Positions 39,082-48,354 of a DNA stretch of 64,000 bases are shown here, piece by piece. Positions within the stretch are counted from its first letter, which is position 1; each line of letters starts with the position of its first letter. The position numbers were made by a program, and so were the translations under genes. This DNA is from a virus, in IMG/VR virus record IMGVR_UViG_3300033153_009458, positions 87,142-151,141 of that record; one strand, written 5' to 3'. The notes below the pieces were generated by a model. It made no database searches. It was given only the letters and a program-made list of their open reading frames with translations, and had not been told where the DNA came from.

Positions 39082-40467
39082 TTATTCTCCTAATGTTTTT
39101 TTAATTTTTTTATATGAAACTGCTTGCTCTAAACTTAGAAAATTTACAAAAAATTCAAACAATCCGTGTTCAGATAAAAATTCTATTTGAGCTTTAACTT
39201 TTCCGAATTCAAGTAAACAGACTGAAGGATCGGGTAAAAAAGGATCACCTGTTGCTTCATATTGTGCACCCATACAACCACCTAAACATATTTCTTTAAT
39301 TCCACAACTGACACAATACGGCCAATTTGTGTGATCTGTTGTCATTGTTCCTATATAATATTCAACGTTTTTTGGTTCTATATCAATGATGTTTTCACCA
39401 TCATGTATAAATTTAAATCCATTGAAAGAATCATAAGATTGTCTATGACAAGGTGTAGCTGCTAAATCACTAAGCCGAAGTTGCATTGTTGTCTGTAAAC
39501 TACACCCAATTCCTCTACCAATTTTTCCTATGTTATTAAACATATTCATACGGCTAACATTACACGATGCTTTATCACCGTATCCACCAAATACGAAACC
39601 AAGGATAAAAGTTTCAGGATTTCTATTTAATTTATTGTACGCAAATTCTAATACTTTTTTATAAAAATCTATATATAAATTTACAGTTTTTTTTGTCCAT
39701 CCTTTATTTCTAACTTCTAATAGATATATATTATTCCAATTAATACCAAATTCTTCAAATTTTTCTTGAAACCACATAAAATTTTTGAAAGCATTTTCAA
39801 TATTATCGTAATGAATCATAGGATGAAAACCACATCCATATTGTTTTGAATATTCAAATATTTTATCGTAAAATTCATCTGTATAATAATCGTGCTGATC
39901 TAGTGTATTAATATAAGGTCGATTAACATGATCCATATATTTACCATCAAAAGATGCACTAAGTCCAAAATGTATACCAGCTTCTTTAGCTCTTTTACCA
40001 ATATTTACTACTTTTTCTGTTATAGTATTACTACGTATCCACCCAAAATTTGTTGGTACTACAATGTCTGGTTTTTTATCTGTATTTTTATAGAAATCAA
40101 ATACCATATCAAAAATTTTAAATGTTGATGGTTGTAAAAATATTTCACCCCCAAAAAGTTCAAATACAGCTGGATAATAATTATTCTTACTTAAAAAATT
40201 AAACATAATTTCTGCATTTTTTAGAAGAGTTTTGGTATCAGCCAATTCTGATGGGTGTAATTCTTTTCCATGCCCACTGCGATCATTATAATAACAGTAA
40301 GTACAATTTAGATTGCACCTAGGTTTTAATTGAAATTCTAAATTATCGTATAATTTATGACTGTGGTCTAAGTCACCTTCGAATCTAGGAGTTTTCCAAT
40401 CTTTAAAATGAGTATTCTCTAAATACGTCCACAATAATTCTTTTTGTTCATCTTGGTGTGTTTTCAT
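39082..40467 (-). CDS. Radical SAM peptide maturase with SPASM domain
   Basis: 461 residues. CNLNCTYC (Cys51, Cys55, Cys58) binds the radical-SAM cluster; FELFGGEIFLQ and GLSASFDG are the usual SAM barrel segments. The C-terminal Cys set (SCNVSR, GCSLQ, TPCHRQ, YCVSCGIKEICLGGCMG, SVCLL) is a SPASM or twitch auxiliary cluster domain like that of anaerobic sulfatase maturases and RiPP enzymes. Paired head-to-tail with another radical SAM and two His/Tyr-rich proteins. Confidence 0.9.
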   Translation of the reverse strand: MKTHQDEQKELLWTYLENTHFKDWKTPRFEGDLDHSHKLYDNLEFQLKPRCNLNCTYCYYNDRSGHGKELHPSELADTKTLLKNAEIMFNFLSKNNYYPAVFELFGGEIFLQPSTFKIFDMVFDFYKNTDKKPDIVVPTNFGWIRSNTITEKVVNIGKRAKEAGIHFGLSASFDGKYMDHVNRPYINTLDQHDYYTDEFYDKIFEYSKQYGCGFHPMIHYDNIENAFKNFMWFQEKFEEFGINWNNIYLLEVRNKGWTKKTVNLYIDFYKKVLEFAYNKLNRNPETFILGFVFGGYGDKASCNVSRMNMFNNIGKIGRGIGCSLQTTMQLRLSDLAATPCHRQSYDSFNGFKFIHDGENIIDIEPKNVEYYIGTMTTDHTNWPYCVSCGIKEICLGGCMGAQYEATGDPFLPDPSVCLLEFGKVKAQIEFLSEHGLFEFFVNFLSLEQAVSYKKIKKTLGE

Positions 40468-41871
40468 TTAATTTATTTTCCTTTCTGTTATATATCGTTT
40501 CAAAAATGACTCTACCATTCCATTTCCAAATAATTTGAAATACGAATTAAAATTTAATTGCATAGAACCTAAAAACATTTGTGCATCAACATTACAAGAA
40601 TGCCTAGAATTACAAAAAAAGGCCAATACTTCTGCCATTTCAGTTTCTTTATAACATTTTGAAACTTGACCAGCTTTTGCTAATAATTTTATCATTGCAA
40701 CAGAAAGTGATAAACGATTTTTTGGAAAATCATGAAAACTTCGCATAAAATAAAGATATTCTGTCAATTTTTTATCTGTCAATTCATCAAATTTAATTGT
40801 AAGATTTTTTTCTGCCATTTTACTTCTTCCACTAACAATACTATCCACATTTTTTATGCTTTGTGTTCTATTGTTTTTACCTTGTTGAAGAGTTTCTTCT
40901 TGTAATTTTTCATTGTTTAAAAAAAATGTTGCATGGCAAGGATGCAAATAATCACTAAATCCAAATTGTGAATCACCAGCCGAGCATGTAAACATAGAAG
41001 GTTTTGAAAAATATTGTGGAGAAAGTAACAACAATCCATAAAAAGCTTGATAATAATTACTACCCGGTGATATATACTTAAATCTAGTATTTTGTTGAAA
41101 TTCGAGCGTTTTTTCATATAATTCGTGAAAACAAATTCCATCTAGTTGTGTATATTCATCAGGGCAAACAATAGTTGGATCAACATTTCTTGAAAAAAAC
41201 ATTGCGTGTTTTGTATTTACAGATTCTATTCGTTCAAAAACTTCATCAAAAAATTCATAATATTTTAATATTTCACCATCTTCAAGCATTTTAGGAAATT
41301 GTGTTCTACTCATTGTAGGTTTAAAATGACAGTGTACAACTGTGAAAGGTACATTTTCTATATTGTTAACACCTTCAACAAATTTAACCATATTTTTTAT
41401 AATTGTTTCAGTAGCACCAATTTTTCTATTTTCATCTGTTACCCACTTTGGACCATCAAGAGAAAATTGTACGTGTAATTCAATTTTTCTATCGTCAATT
41501 TTTGGAAAATGTTCTACAAAATTTATTAACGCATTTGTGTGTGATAAAAAATTTGAAGAAAATCCTATTTGTTTTAACTTAGGAAATTTAGACAAAGCTT
41601 TTCTGTAAAATGGTTTAAAATATTTAATTGTTAAACTAGGTTCAGTTCCCCAATGTGTAAAATATTCTAAATCTTCACCGTATAAATCATATAATCTGTC
41701 TATGATTGGATCAACTTCTTGAATTTTTTTAATAACATCTTCATGCATTTGATCTATTGCCGGACTATTTTTTAAAATATGACAATATGTACAATCTAAA
41801 TTACATTTGGCTGAAGAAAATAGTTCAGCGGCAGCCGGTTTATAAAATTTAGAAACGCTAGATAGAAGCAT
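40468..41871 (-). CDS. Radical SAM enzyme, partner of the SPASM maturase
   Basis: 467 residues. CNLDCTYC (Cys23, Cys27, Cys30), then FTHWGTEPSLT and HVQFSLDGPKW, the SAM-binding and barrel strands. Additional Cys in FTCSAGDSQFGF, HPCHAT, SRHSCNVDAQ may bind auxiliary clusters. It ends one base before the SPASM gene starts. Its own start follows the His/Tyr-rich protein by 24 bases, so the three form an operon. Confidence 0.88.
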   Translation of the reverse strand: MLLSSVSKFYKPAAAELFSSAKCNLDCTYCHILKNSPAIDQMHEDVIKKIQEVDPIIDRLYDLYGEDLEYFTHWGTEPSLTIKYFKPFYRKALSKFPKLKQIGFSSNFLSHTNALINFVEHFPKIDDRKIELHVQFSLDGPKWVTDENRKIGATETIIKNMVKFVEGVNNIENVPFTVVHCHFKPTMSRTQFPKMLEDGEILKYYEFFDEVFERIESVNTKHAMFFSRNVDPTIVCPDEYTQLDGICFHELYEKTLEFQQNTRFKYISPGSNYYQAFYGLLLLSPQYFSKPSMFTCSAGDSQFGFSDYLHPCHATFFLNNEKLQEETLQQGKNNRTQSIKNVDSIVSGRSKMAEKNLTIKFDELTDKKLTEYLYFMRSFHDFPKNRLSLSVAMIKLLAKAGQVSKCYKETEMAEVLAFFCNSRHSCNVDAQMFLGSMQLNFNSYFKLFGNGMVESFLKRYITERKIN

Positions 41872-41895
41872 TTTTTAGTTCCTTTGTTAAAATTT

Positions 41896-42300
41896 TTATG
41901 TTGGTGGTATATTCCATATTGGATTTACAGTTACATATGCACCCGGTGTTTGCGGCGTATAATCAACACCTTTATGACCTGAGTAATAAGATCCTTCGTC
42001 TGAATAATCAGAACTTGGATAATTGATACTGTATTTAGTGTTATCATCTGATCCATAATGAGTACCTAATATGCCATCTTTATGACTTGGATAATAAGTG
42101 CCTTCGTGTCCATCATAATGGGTTTTATGTTCATTATCATCGTGGCCCGGATAATGTGTATCATATTGAGTTACTTGATCAGCTAAATTAGCTAAATTTT
42201 CATCTACATAACTTACATTATCTTGTATTTCGGTTATTTGTGCTGTTTTTATTGATGTACTTGTTGTGATTGTAGGATCTTCTACCCATGTAAATGACAT
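41896..42300 (-). CDS. His/Tyr-repeat protein 1, candidate substrate of radical SAM pair
   Basis: 134 residues. The N-terminal 50 residues look like a virion-fibre start (MSFTWVEDPTITTSTSIKT...ITEIQDN). From residue 50 it repeats a motif (T/S)-(H/Y)-Y-x-(G/S)-H: THYPGH, THYDGH, TYYPSH, THYGSD, SYYSGH, with 8 His and about 14 Tyr overall. The repeats end in an aromatic-proline tail. Adjacent upstream to the radical-SAM pair in the same direction. Confidence 0.75.
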   Translation of the reverse strand: MSFTWVEDPTITTSTSIKTAQITEIQDNVSYVDENLANLADQVTQYDTHYPGHDDNEHKTHYDGHEGTYYPSHKDGILGTHYGSDDNTKYSINYPSSDYSDEGSYYSGHKGVDYTPQTPGAYVTVNPIWNIPPT

Positions 42301-42312
42301 TTATTTCTCCTA

Positions 42313-42837
42313 TTAGGCTTTGAGATACGGATTGTGATTGCCACCTTTAATAGTCACATCATGACCATCTAACGCACCTGGATAATTTCCCGGATAATCA
42401 CCTGGATAATGTGTACTTTTGTGTAAACTCCACTGACTACCATCATGAGTAGGACAATGAGCAGCTTTTTGAACAGATAGCACATTACTCACATAACTTC
42501 CTTTATGCGTTGTTTCTAACGCCGGATTATGGCTTCCATAATGTGTTATATAATGAAATTCATCCCATCCAGTATCAAGAGCAGCTTTATGGGTAATTTC
42601 ATTACCACTTAAATGTGCTCGGCAATAATTTTGATCATCTAAATAATCTGTAGCTAACCTAAGTTCTTCAACATCTAATTCTTCTACGTTTTCACCTTCA
42701 CCGCTAATATCCGTCCAAGACCAATCAGTAGTATCCAATTTTGCAGGATTTGTTGCAACGTCACTTATGTTGACTCGTATTTCCGCGTGTTCTTCATTTT
42801 CAATATCACCTGTTACAGGTAGCCATTCAAAACTCAT
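42313..42837 (-). CDS. His/Tyr-repeat protein 2, candidate substrate of radical SAM pair
   Basis: 174 residues. It starts MSFEW like its neighbour. The C-terminal half is rich in HY and HxG units: HYITHYGSHNP, TTHKGSY, AAHCPTHDG, LHKSTHYPGDYPGNYPG, DGHD, GNHNP, with 13 His. Two Cys are also present. A late promoter box precedes it at 42865. Virion function likely but unproved. Confidence 0.75.
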   Translation of the reverse strand: MSFEWLPVTGDIENEEHAEIRVNISDVATNPAKLDTTDWSWTDISGEGENVEELDVEELRLATDYLDDQNYCRAHLSGNEITHKAALDTGWDEFHYITHYGSHNPALETTHKGSYVSNVLSVQKAAHCPTHDGSQWSLHKSTHYPGDYPGNYPGALDGHDVTIKGGNHNPYLKA

Positions 42838-42864
42838 TTTTTTTCCTTTTTTGAATTATACGTT

Positions 42865-42872
42865 TATTTATA
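42865..42872 (-). promoter_or_regulatory. T4-like late promoter box TATAAATA
   Basis: Exact minus-strand TATAAATA, 28 bases upstream of the His/Tyr-repeat protein 2 gene, overlapping the 3' end of the preceding gene. It would express the repeat proteins and the radical-SAM pair late. Confidence 0.6.
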
Positions 42873-43494
42873 ATCTTAAAACATTACTAAAACACTCAAC
42901 TTTCTTAATATCCCGTTTAGAATTACTTTCTAATGCTTCACCTATGACAAGTTTTTGATCATCTGTTTTTTTAATTTTTCGTGCAAAACCTTCACCAGCC
43001 GGAACAAGTTTATCCCATTTTTTAACAGAACCTTTTACTAATACTGGTACTCGGCCAATCATCGTAATTCCTGGTCCATCGCATCCACGGTTCATTAAAT
43101 GTGCTGGTTTAGTGGTAATAATACCAAAAACATCTGGATCAAGTTCTTTATCAGAAATTTTCAATTCAGAACCTTCTTCTTTGTTTCGACTAGCTAACAT
43201 TCCGGGTTCCCATATTCCTGTTAATGTGTATCGTTCCGCTAAATCTGAATATAGAGCCGCTGTTGCTGTTCCTGTCATTTCATTACAAGCAAAATCACCA
43301 GACGCATCACGTTTAATAATTTGATCTACTGTATTGATAGATGTAGCACCGTGTACATCTTTTGTTCCCATTGTTGCATCCAAATTCTCATGATCTAATA
43401 AATTAGTTTCAATACTAGCAATATTCGGTGTTGTATTATCTGTTTTATGCTTTTTTTTACGTAAAGTAAAACCACTTCTAATTATTGTTGCCAT
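42868..43494 (-). CDS. Structural protein with peptidase G2-like C-terminal domain
   Basis: 208 residues. ALYSDLAERY, EPGMLASRN and later VFGIITTKPAHLMNR, MIGRVPVLVKGSVKKWDKLVP follow the pattern of the intramolecular chaperone/peptidase G2-like end of phage fibre and structural proteins. It probably attaches to or caps the large fibre protein encoded just upstream. Confidence 0.68.
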   Translation of the reverse strand: MATIIRSGFTLRKKKHKTDNTTPNIASIETNLLDHENLDATMGTKDVHGATSINTVDQIIKRDASGDFACNEMTGTATAALYSDLAERYTLTGIWEPGMLASRNKEEGSELKISDKELDPDVFGIITTKPAHLMNRGCDGPGITMIGRVPVLVKGSVKKWDKLVPAGEGFARKIKKTDDQKLVIGEALESNSKRDIKKVECFSNVLRL

Positions 43495-43501
43495 TTTTAT
43501 C

Positions 43502-46500
43502 CTATACTATTCTTATCCATCCAGTTAATGCAGCATATAAAACCGCAACATCCCACTGAGTTGTTAATGCTAATGATGAAGCCGACCCATTAATAGTTTC
43601 AGAACTATCAGGATCAAGTGTAAATGTTCCAGATGCTCCTATATTTACAAATATAAAAGTTCGTTCTACAACAGACGCCACTGGTAATAAAGTTAATGTT
43701 AATCCACTACCATTATCACCTGTAACAAAATGATCATCAATATCGAGAGTATCAGCTGATACATAATTAGTTTCTTTCGCTGTATGGTATCCAGTAACGG
43801 CTTGATGTTGTGCTAAAATAAGTTGATTATTTTCAAGTGAATTATCTACAGCACCATAATATTCTTCAAAAATTAAACTTTCACTAACACCCAAACCGTA
43901 TAACATTTTTACTGAATAGTGATCATTTTCTTCAAAATCAGTACCAATAAATAATCTTCCGTTAGTATCAGAAGTAAGTTGTAAACTAACACCGTCTTTT
44001 GTATACGATCCATTATTCGGAATAGTGATAATATCATTAGGTGATCCACCACTTCCACTGTCTGTATATATTTCGAACATTTTCTTAATGGACGCAATAA
44101 CCTTATTATCGTAACCGTACATAACACCAAAGCTGTTTATTGTACCTGTTGCACCCCACGTAAAACGAAGATGCAAATCTACAAACCCACCCGTTACAAG
44201 AACAGGTTCATCGTATTTTGGAATTTTTATCCACGTAGAAGGTGATTCATCTATTGAATATTCAACAACCATTCTTGGTTCTTCAACATATTCAGCGTGT
44301 ACTTGAAATCTATAATCGGTTGTTGGTCTTCTTGCTTCCCAAACAACACCGCCAGCATCTTCGATAACAACATCTTCTTCAAGACTATTACTGATCTCAC
44401 GATGTAGATTTCTTATTTCGTACGGTGATAATGTTACACTATAAACTCTGACTTGATCGACATGACCATTTAGAGCTGATGAAGTATTTTTATAAGATCC
44501 GATAATCATTTGATTTACAGTTGAATTACTTAAATCTAATGAGGCTGGTACTGATATTGTTTCAGACGTAACTTCTACACCATCTAAATACATTTTTGCT
44601 GTTGGTCCAGATCCATCGTACGTTGCAACTAAACTATGAAATTTATCAGATATATCTGTAAAAGCATGTACATCAGAAAAACCTGTTAAGCCAAATGTCA
44701 AGTTTCCACTTACTAAAGCTAAATAAAAATCACCGGCTGTTCCAACATAAGGACCAATATCAAATAATCCATCATCCCCTGAAGTTACATTTGCTTGAAA
44801 TGCTAAAGAAACAGAAAAATTTGTCACCGCCGCACCTAAAGCTGTTGGGAATGTAGTTCCGGTATTAATTTCACCGGTTCCCGGTAAAAACATTGATTTT
44901 CCAACATGACCTATATTTACTTGTATTAATTCTGATGATGCTGTTCCATCATAACTATTTGATGTTTCGTCTACGACCGTTGTTCCTGTTACATCATCCA
45001 TTGTATAATGAGCTTCTAAACTCGATGTTGATACTTTATCTGTCCAACTTGGTTCTGATCCTGATGAAGTACCCGCTTCTATACATTCCCAAATCCATGA
45101 ATCTGCAAGAATTTCATCTTCTAATGCCCATGCTTGTATTCCCCACGTATCATCAGTTTCAGATATAATTTGTTTTTGTATGTACTCTGTTGCGATACCG
45201 TTATAAACACTATCATTAAATGATGCATCACCAGTAACAGTTCCCGGTTGAGAAAAAGTATCATAATGCATTCTTAAAAAAGACGATGATTCTAACAAAC
45301 CACTATATTGCATATCTTCTTGCGAAGCCATAACAGGACCATCTTCACCACCTGTTGAAGCAGTAATAACCATATAATAATTTGATCCGATCAATCCAAT
45401 GTATCGACCAACTTCTACACCTGATGGTAAATTAGTTACTTTACCCGGATAAGAAGCTTCTAAAGATAAGTAAACTTTATCACCAATTGCTAACGAAGTA
45501 TTCGTAACCACGTAACCTAAAGTTCCTGTACTATCGGCACCGGTACCTGTATCAGTTCCCATATCAACATAACCTTGAGACTGTACGATACCATTATCAC
45601 CCACTGTTGGCCCTTCAGTACATACACCAATAAAATATTCTTTTGCTGTATTGTCTACAATAGCTCTATCATATTCAAGCCCAGAATTGTCGTATACATA
45701 AACGACATCATATGCATCAACATTACTGTTAAAATGAGCAAATTGATCAATGGCTGTATCGACGTATCGATCACCTAAAATATTAATTAAAATTGTTCCA
45801 CCAGCTGCAACGGTACCTATTGTGACAACTGTTGCCACTTCTATATTATTGGTGTTGCGTTTTGTAGTAGTTAATAAACCACTTGTTGTATACGATAGAT
45901 AAGCTTTGTCACCTACTACCGCTGTTGTGCCTTCTATACTCGTTGTATCGTACGCAACTAAACCGTGTGAAATCATCACACCAGCTGTTGACGTAATACC
46001 AAAAGCTATACCTACAACGGCACTAGCTGGATTATCATCAAAATCTAATTTTGCTTTTGTGTAAGTTGAGTCTGATTTTCTGTATACAAATTCATAATCG
46101 GCTACTGTTCCTTCGAATGTTGCGTTTTCATCTACTGCAAAATTTTCTAAAGAAAGATTTTGACCGATTCTTAAGAATATATAACCAGTTCCAACCGCAC
46201 CTTTAGCGATTACATAACCAACTTCGACGTTATCAGCCGTGTCTTTTGTATTAGATATTGCACCAGCTGAATCTTTTGATAGGTAAAGTTTTTCACCTAC
46301 AGTTACAGTTGAGGCAGCCGCTTGAGTTACGTCATCCCAAATTTTTGTTGCATCTTGTGTGTCGTATGTAACGAAACCACCACTTAAAACACCACCATAA
46401 TCCGTATCAGAAACGTCATACGCTATACCAACAACATCAGCTGTTAGTGGTGTACTATTTAAATTTTGTGCTTGTTTATAGTCACCATCAGATGCGTGAT

Positions 46501-48340
46501 AAACTAAATCGTAATCAGAAACACCAGAATAACTCGGATCTTCATCAAACATTTGTCCACGGTACGTGAACGTGTGATCAGTATTTCCCCTTACGTAAAT
46601 ACCAGCTTTCATCATTTCATTTTGAATGTTATCATGAGAAAAAGCACCCTCATCATGATCATCTAAAGCCGCCGCTGAACCACCAACAAAAGAAATTAAA
46701 ATAGTTCCGGTTACTGAATCACCAGTAGCAATAACCATACCAACACGAGTATTATCTGTTGTCTGTGGAACATTCGCAAATTGTCCTTCATTGTATTTTG
46801 ACAAATACAGAATATCGCCTGGATTCACTGTGGTTGGTGCTGTACCCGCACCATCTTCGATTAGAGTAGTATCATAATGAACGTATCCACTCGATAAAAC
46901 GTAACCCGTTTTTCCAGATCCATTTGTTCTGTGTGAAACACCAATAGCTCTTTCAAGTATAGTATCAACTGCTTCATTCAATGCTTTACCATAAGTACCG
47001 TCTGTCTTCATGTAGATTAACGATATTTCATTATCACTCCATGATTCAGCGGCATTAAAAACAGCATTTTCGTCAAAGTATTGCCCACGATATTCGAAAT
47101 CTGTTACACCTTGCGATTGATTATAAGTCCAAAGACCAGCTTTTTGCATTGCTGTAATTATATCAGGATGCGCTAATGCAAAATCGTTATGATCATCTAT
47201 ATTACCCGCACCTGTTGCAAGCCCTAATAAAAATTTACCACTTCCAAGTGAAATACCAATTCGAACTTTCATATCACCTTCAAACACACCTTCGTAATCA
47301 GCGTGATATCCCCAATCAATACCACTTCCACCTGAACCACCGTTATCAGCTACACCGTTTGTTCCATCAACAAAAGCATCACCTGTTTTATAATAAACTG
47401 ATGGGTTATCCCATGTTGTTGGTTTAGTCGAGCCGTGTGTATCACCACCATTAATAGCCCGCCAAATACGGTCATTAGTTACCATGTAAATATCAGCTAC
47501 ATGAGTTGTATTAGCAATCCATTTGATAAAATCTCTTTCAATTTTACCAGCTGTGGTATCTGACAAATAAAGATACGTTCCTTCAGCGTATAATTCAGCA
47601 TCAGTAGATAAATCGTTTTGCCCCCCTGATCCGGTTGTATCTACTACACCAGAAGTTATAACAATATTATTACCAAATACACCGTCCCTTGATACATCAA
47701 CAATACCGATAACTGCTTCTTGTTCTTTGTCGGCATCATCGGCTAAAGCTGGATCAAAAAATGTAGTCTTGTAATAAACAAGGTCCATATTTTGAACAGT
47801 TGTTGGATAGTCTAATGCTGCATCTTTAATAACATTTTGACCACGGTAAATAAAATCATTATCATCAAATCCTAAAACACCGTAATCTTTTAATACTTGA
47901 GTAGCGTCTAAAACGCCTTGTGAAATGACTGTTCTTACTGAAGTTGGATCGATGTGATTATAAGAATCTGTTTCATCCAGAATAACTCTGAATGTACATA
48001 TAACTCTTCTTCCAGTATCGTCACCATCCCAAATTGTATCACCAGCACCAATATATGTACCGACTGAAACAGGTTGTTGAATGATTGCTTTACCAGCTGT
48101 ATCCGATCCTGTTGGTGCTGAAGCGTATAAAACATAATTTCCGGGTGATAATGATGGTACAATAATCACTTCTTCTTCTGCTATGTAATAACCCCTTCCA
48201 TTACCGCCAATATTAACTAGTCCTTCATAAACTGTAAGTCTGTGATCAGCGGCACCCGAATAGGTAGAGGTATCCGCAATCGCCTGTTTAAATGAAATAA
48301 ACCCGGCTGATTGCGAAGCAAGATAAAATTTTTCGGCCAT
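43502..48340 (-). CDS. Very large fibre-like structural protein with LamG domain and tandem repeats
   Basis: 1612 residues. Residues about 120-1010 hold five or six diverged repeats of roughly 110-150 residues with a shared pattern (DF.Y(R)GQ-VY..-A..GIA..-SGYV.YDT-V..GD.LYLS..G-V.VGYVI..G-GTI.I). Residues about 1108-1315 form a LamG/concanavalin-like domain (HYTMDDVTGTTVVDE... up to RVYSVTLSPYEIRNLHR). A C-terminal region ends in a beta segment. It is probably a receptor-binding or baseplate fibre. In-frame stops are absent. Confidence 0.82.
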   Translation of the reverse strand: MAEKFYLASQSAGFISFKQAIADTSTYSGAADHRLTVYEGLVNIGGNGRGYYIAEEEVIIVPSLSPGNYVLYASAPTGSDTAGKAIIQQPVSVGTYIGAGDTIWDGDDTGRRVICTFRVILDETDSYNHIDPTSVRTVISQGVLDATQVLKDYGVLGFDDNDFIYRGQNVIKDAALDYPTTVQNMDLVYYKTTFFDPALADDADKEQEAVIGIVDVSRDGVFGNNIVITSGVVDTTGSGGQNDLSTDAELYAEGTYLYLSDTTAGKIERDFIKWIANTTHVADIYMVTNDRIWRAINGGDTHGSTKPTTWDNPSVYYKTGDAFVDGTNGVADNGGSGGSGIDWGYHADYEGVFEGDMKVRIGISLGSGKFLLGLATGAGNIDDHNDFALAHPDIITAMQKAGLWTYNQSQGVTDFEYRGQYFDENAVFNAAESWSDNEISLIYMKTDGTYGKALNEAVDTILERAIGVSHRTNGSGKTGYVLSSGYVHYDTTLIEDGAGTAPTTVNPGDILYLSKYNEGQFANVPQTTDNTRVGMVIATGDSVTGTILISFVGGSAAALDDHDEGAFSHDNIQNEMMKAGIYVRGNTDHTFTYRGQMFDEDPSYSGVSDYDLVYHASDGDYKQAQNLNSTPLTADVVGIAYDVSDTDYGGVLSGGFVTYDTQDATKIWDDVTQAAASTVTVGEKLYLSKDSAGAISNTKDTADNVEVGYVIAKGAVGTGYIFLRIGQNLSLENFAVDENATFEGTVADYEFVYRKSDSTYTKAKLDFDDNPASAVVGIAFGITSTAGVMISHGLVAYDTTSIEGTTAVVGDKAYLSYTTSGLLTTTKRNTNNIEVATVVTIGTVAAGGTILINILGDRYVDTAIDQFAHFNSNVDAYDVVYVYDNSGLEYDRAIVDNTAKEYFIGVCTEGPTVGDNGIVQSQGYVDMGTDTGTGADSTGTLGYVVTNTSLAIGDKVYLSLEASYPGKVTNLPSGVEVGRYIGLIGSNYYMVITASTGGEDGPVMASQEDMQYSGLLESSSFLRMHYDTFSQPGTVTGDASFNDSVYNGIATEYIQKQIISETDDTWGIQAWALEDEILADSWIWECIEAGTSSGSEPSWTDKVSTSSLEAHYTMDDVTGTTVVDETSNSYDGTASSELIQVNIGHVGKSMFLPGTGEINTGTTFPTALGAAVTNFSVSLAFQANVTSGDDGLFDIGPYVGTAGDFYLALVSGNLTFGLTGFSDVHAFTDISDKFHSLVATYDGSGPTAKMYLDGVEVTSETISVPASLDLSNSTVNQMIIGSYKNTSSALNGHVDQVRVYSVTLSPYEIRNLHREISNSLEEDVVIEDAGGVVWEARRPTTDYRFQVHAEYVEEPRMVVEYSIDESPSTWIKIPKYDEPVLVTGGFVDLHLRFTWGATGTINSFGVMYGYDNKVIASIKKMFEIYTDSGSGGSPNDIITIPNNGSYTKDGVSLQLTSDTNGRLFIGTDFEENDHYSVKMLYGLGVSESLIFEEYYGAVDNSLENNQLILAQHQAVTGYHTAKETNYVSADTLDIDDHFVTGDNGSGLTLTLLPVASVVERTFIFVNIGASGTFTLDPDSSETINGSASSLALTTQWDVAVLYAALTGWIRIV

Positions 48341-48354
48341 TTAATTTTCTATTT

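Noticed and set aside
43909-47427. Long antisense reading frames inside the 1612-residue fibre gene (for example 44893-45168 and 47176-47427)
   Set aside because: They have no ribosome binding sites and low-complexity Leu/His-rich sequences that mirror the repeat composition of the sense gene.
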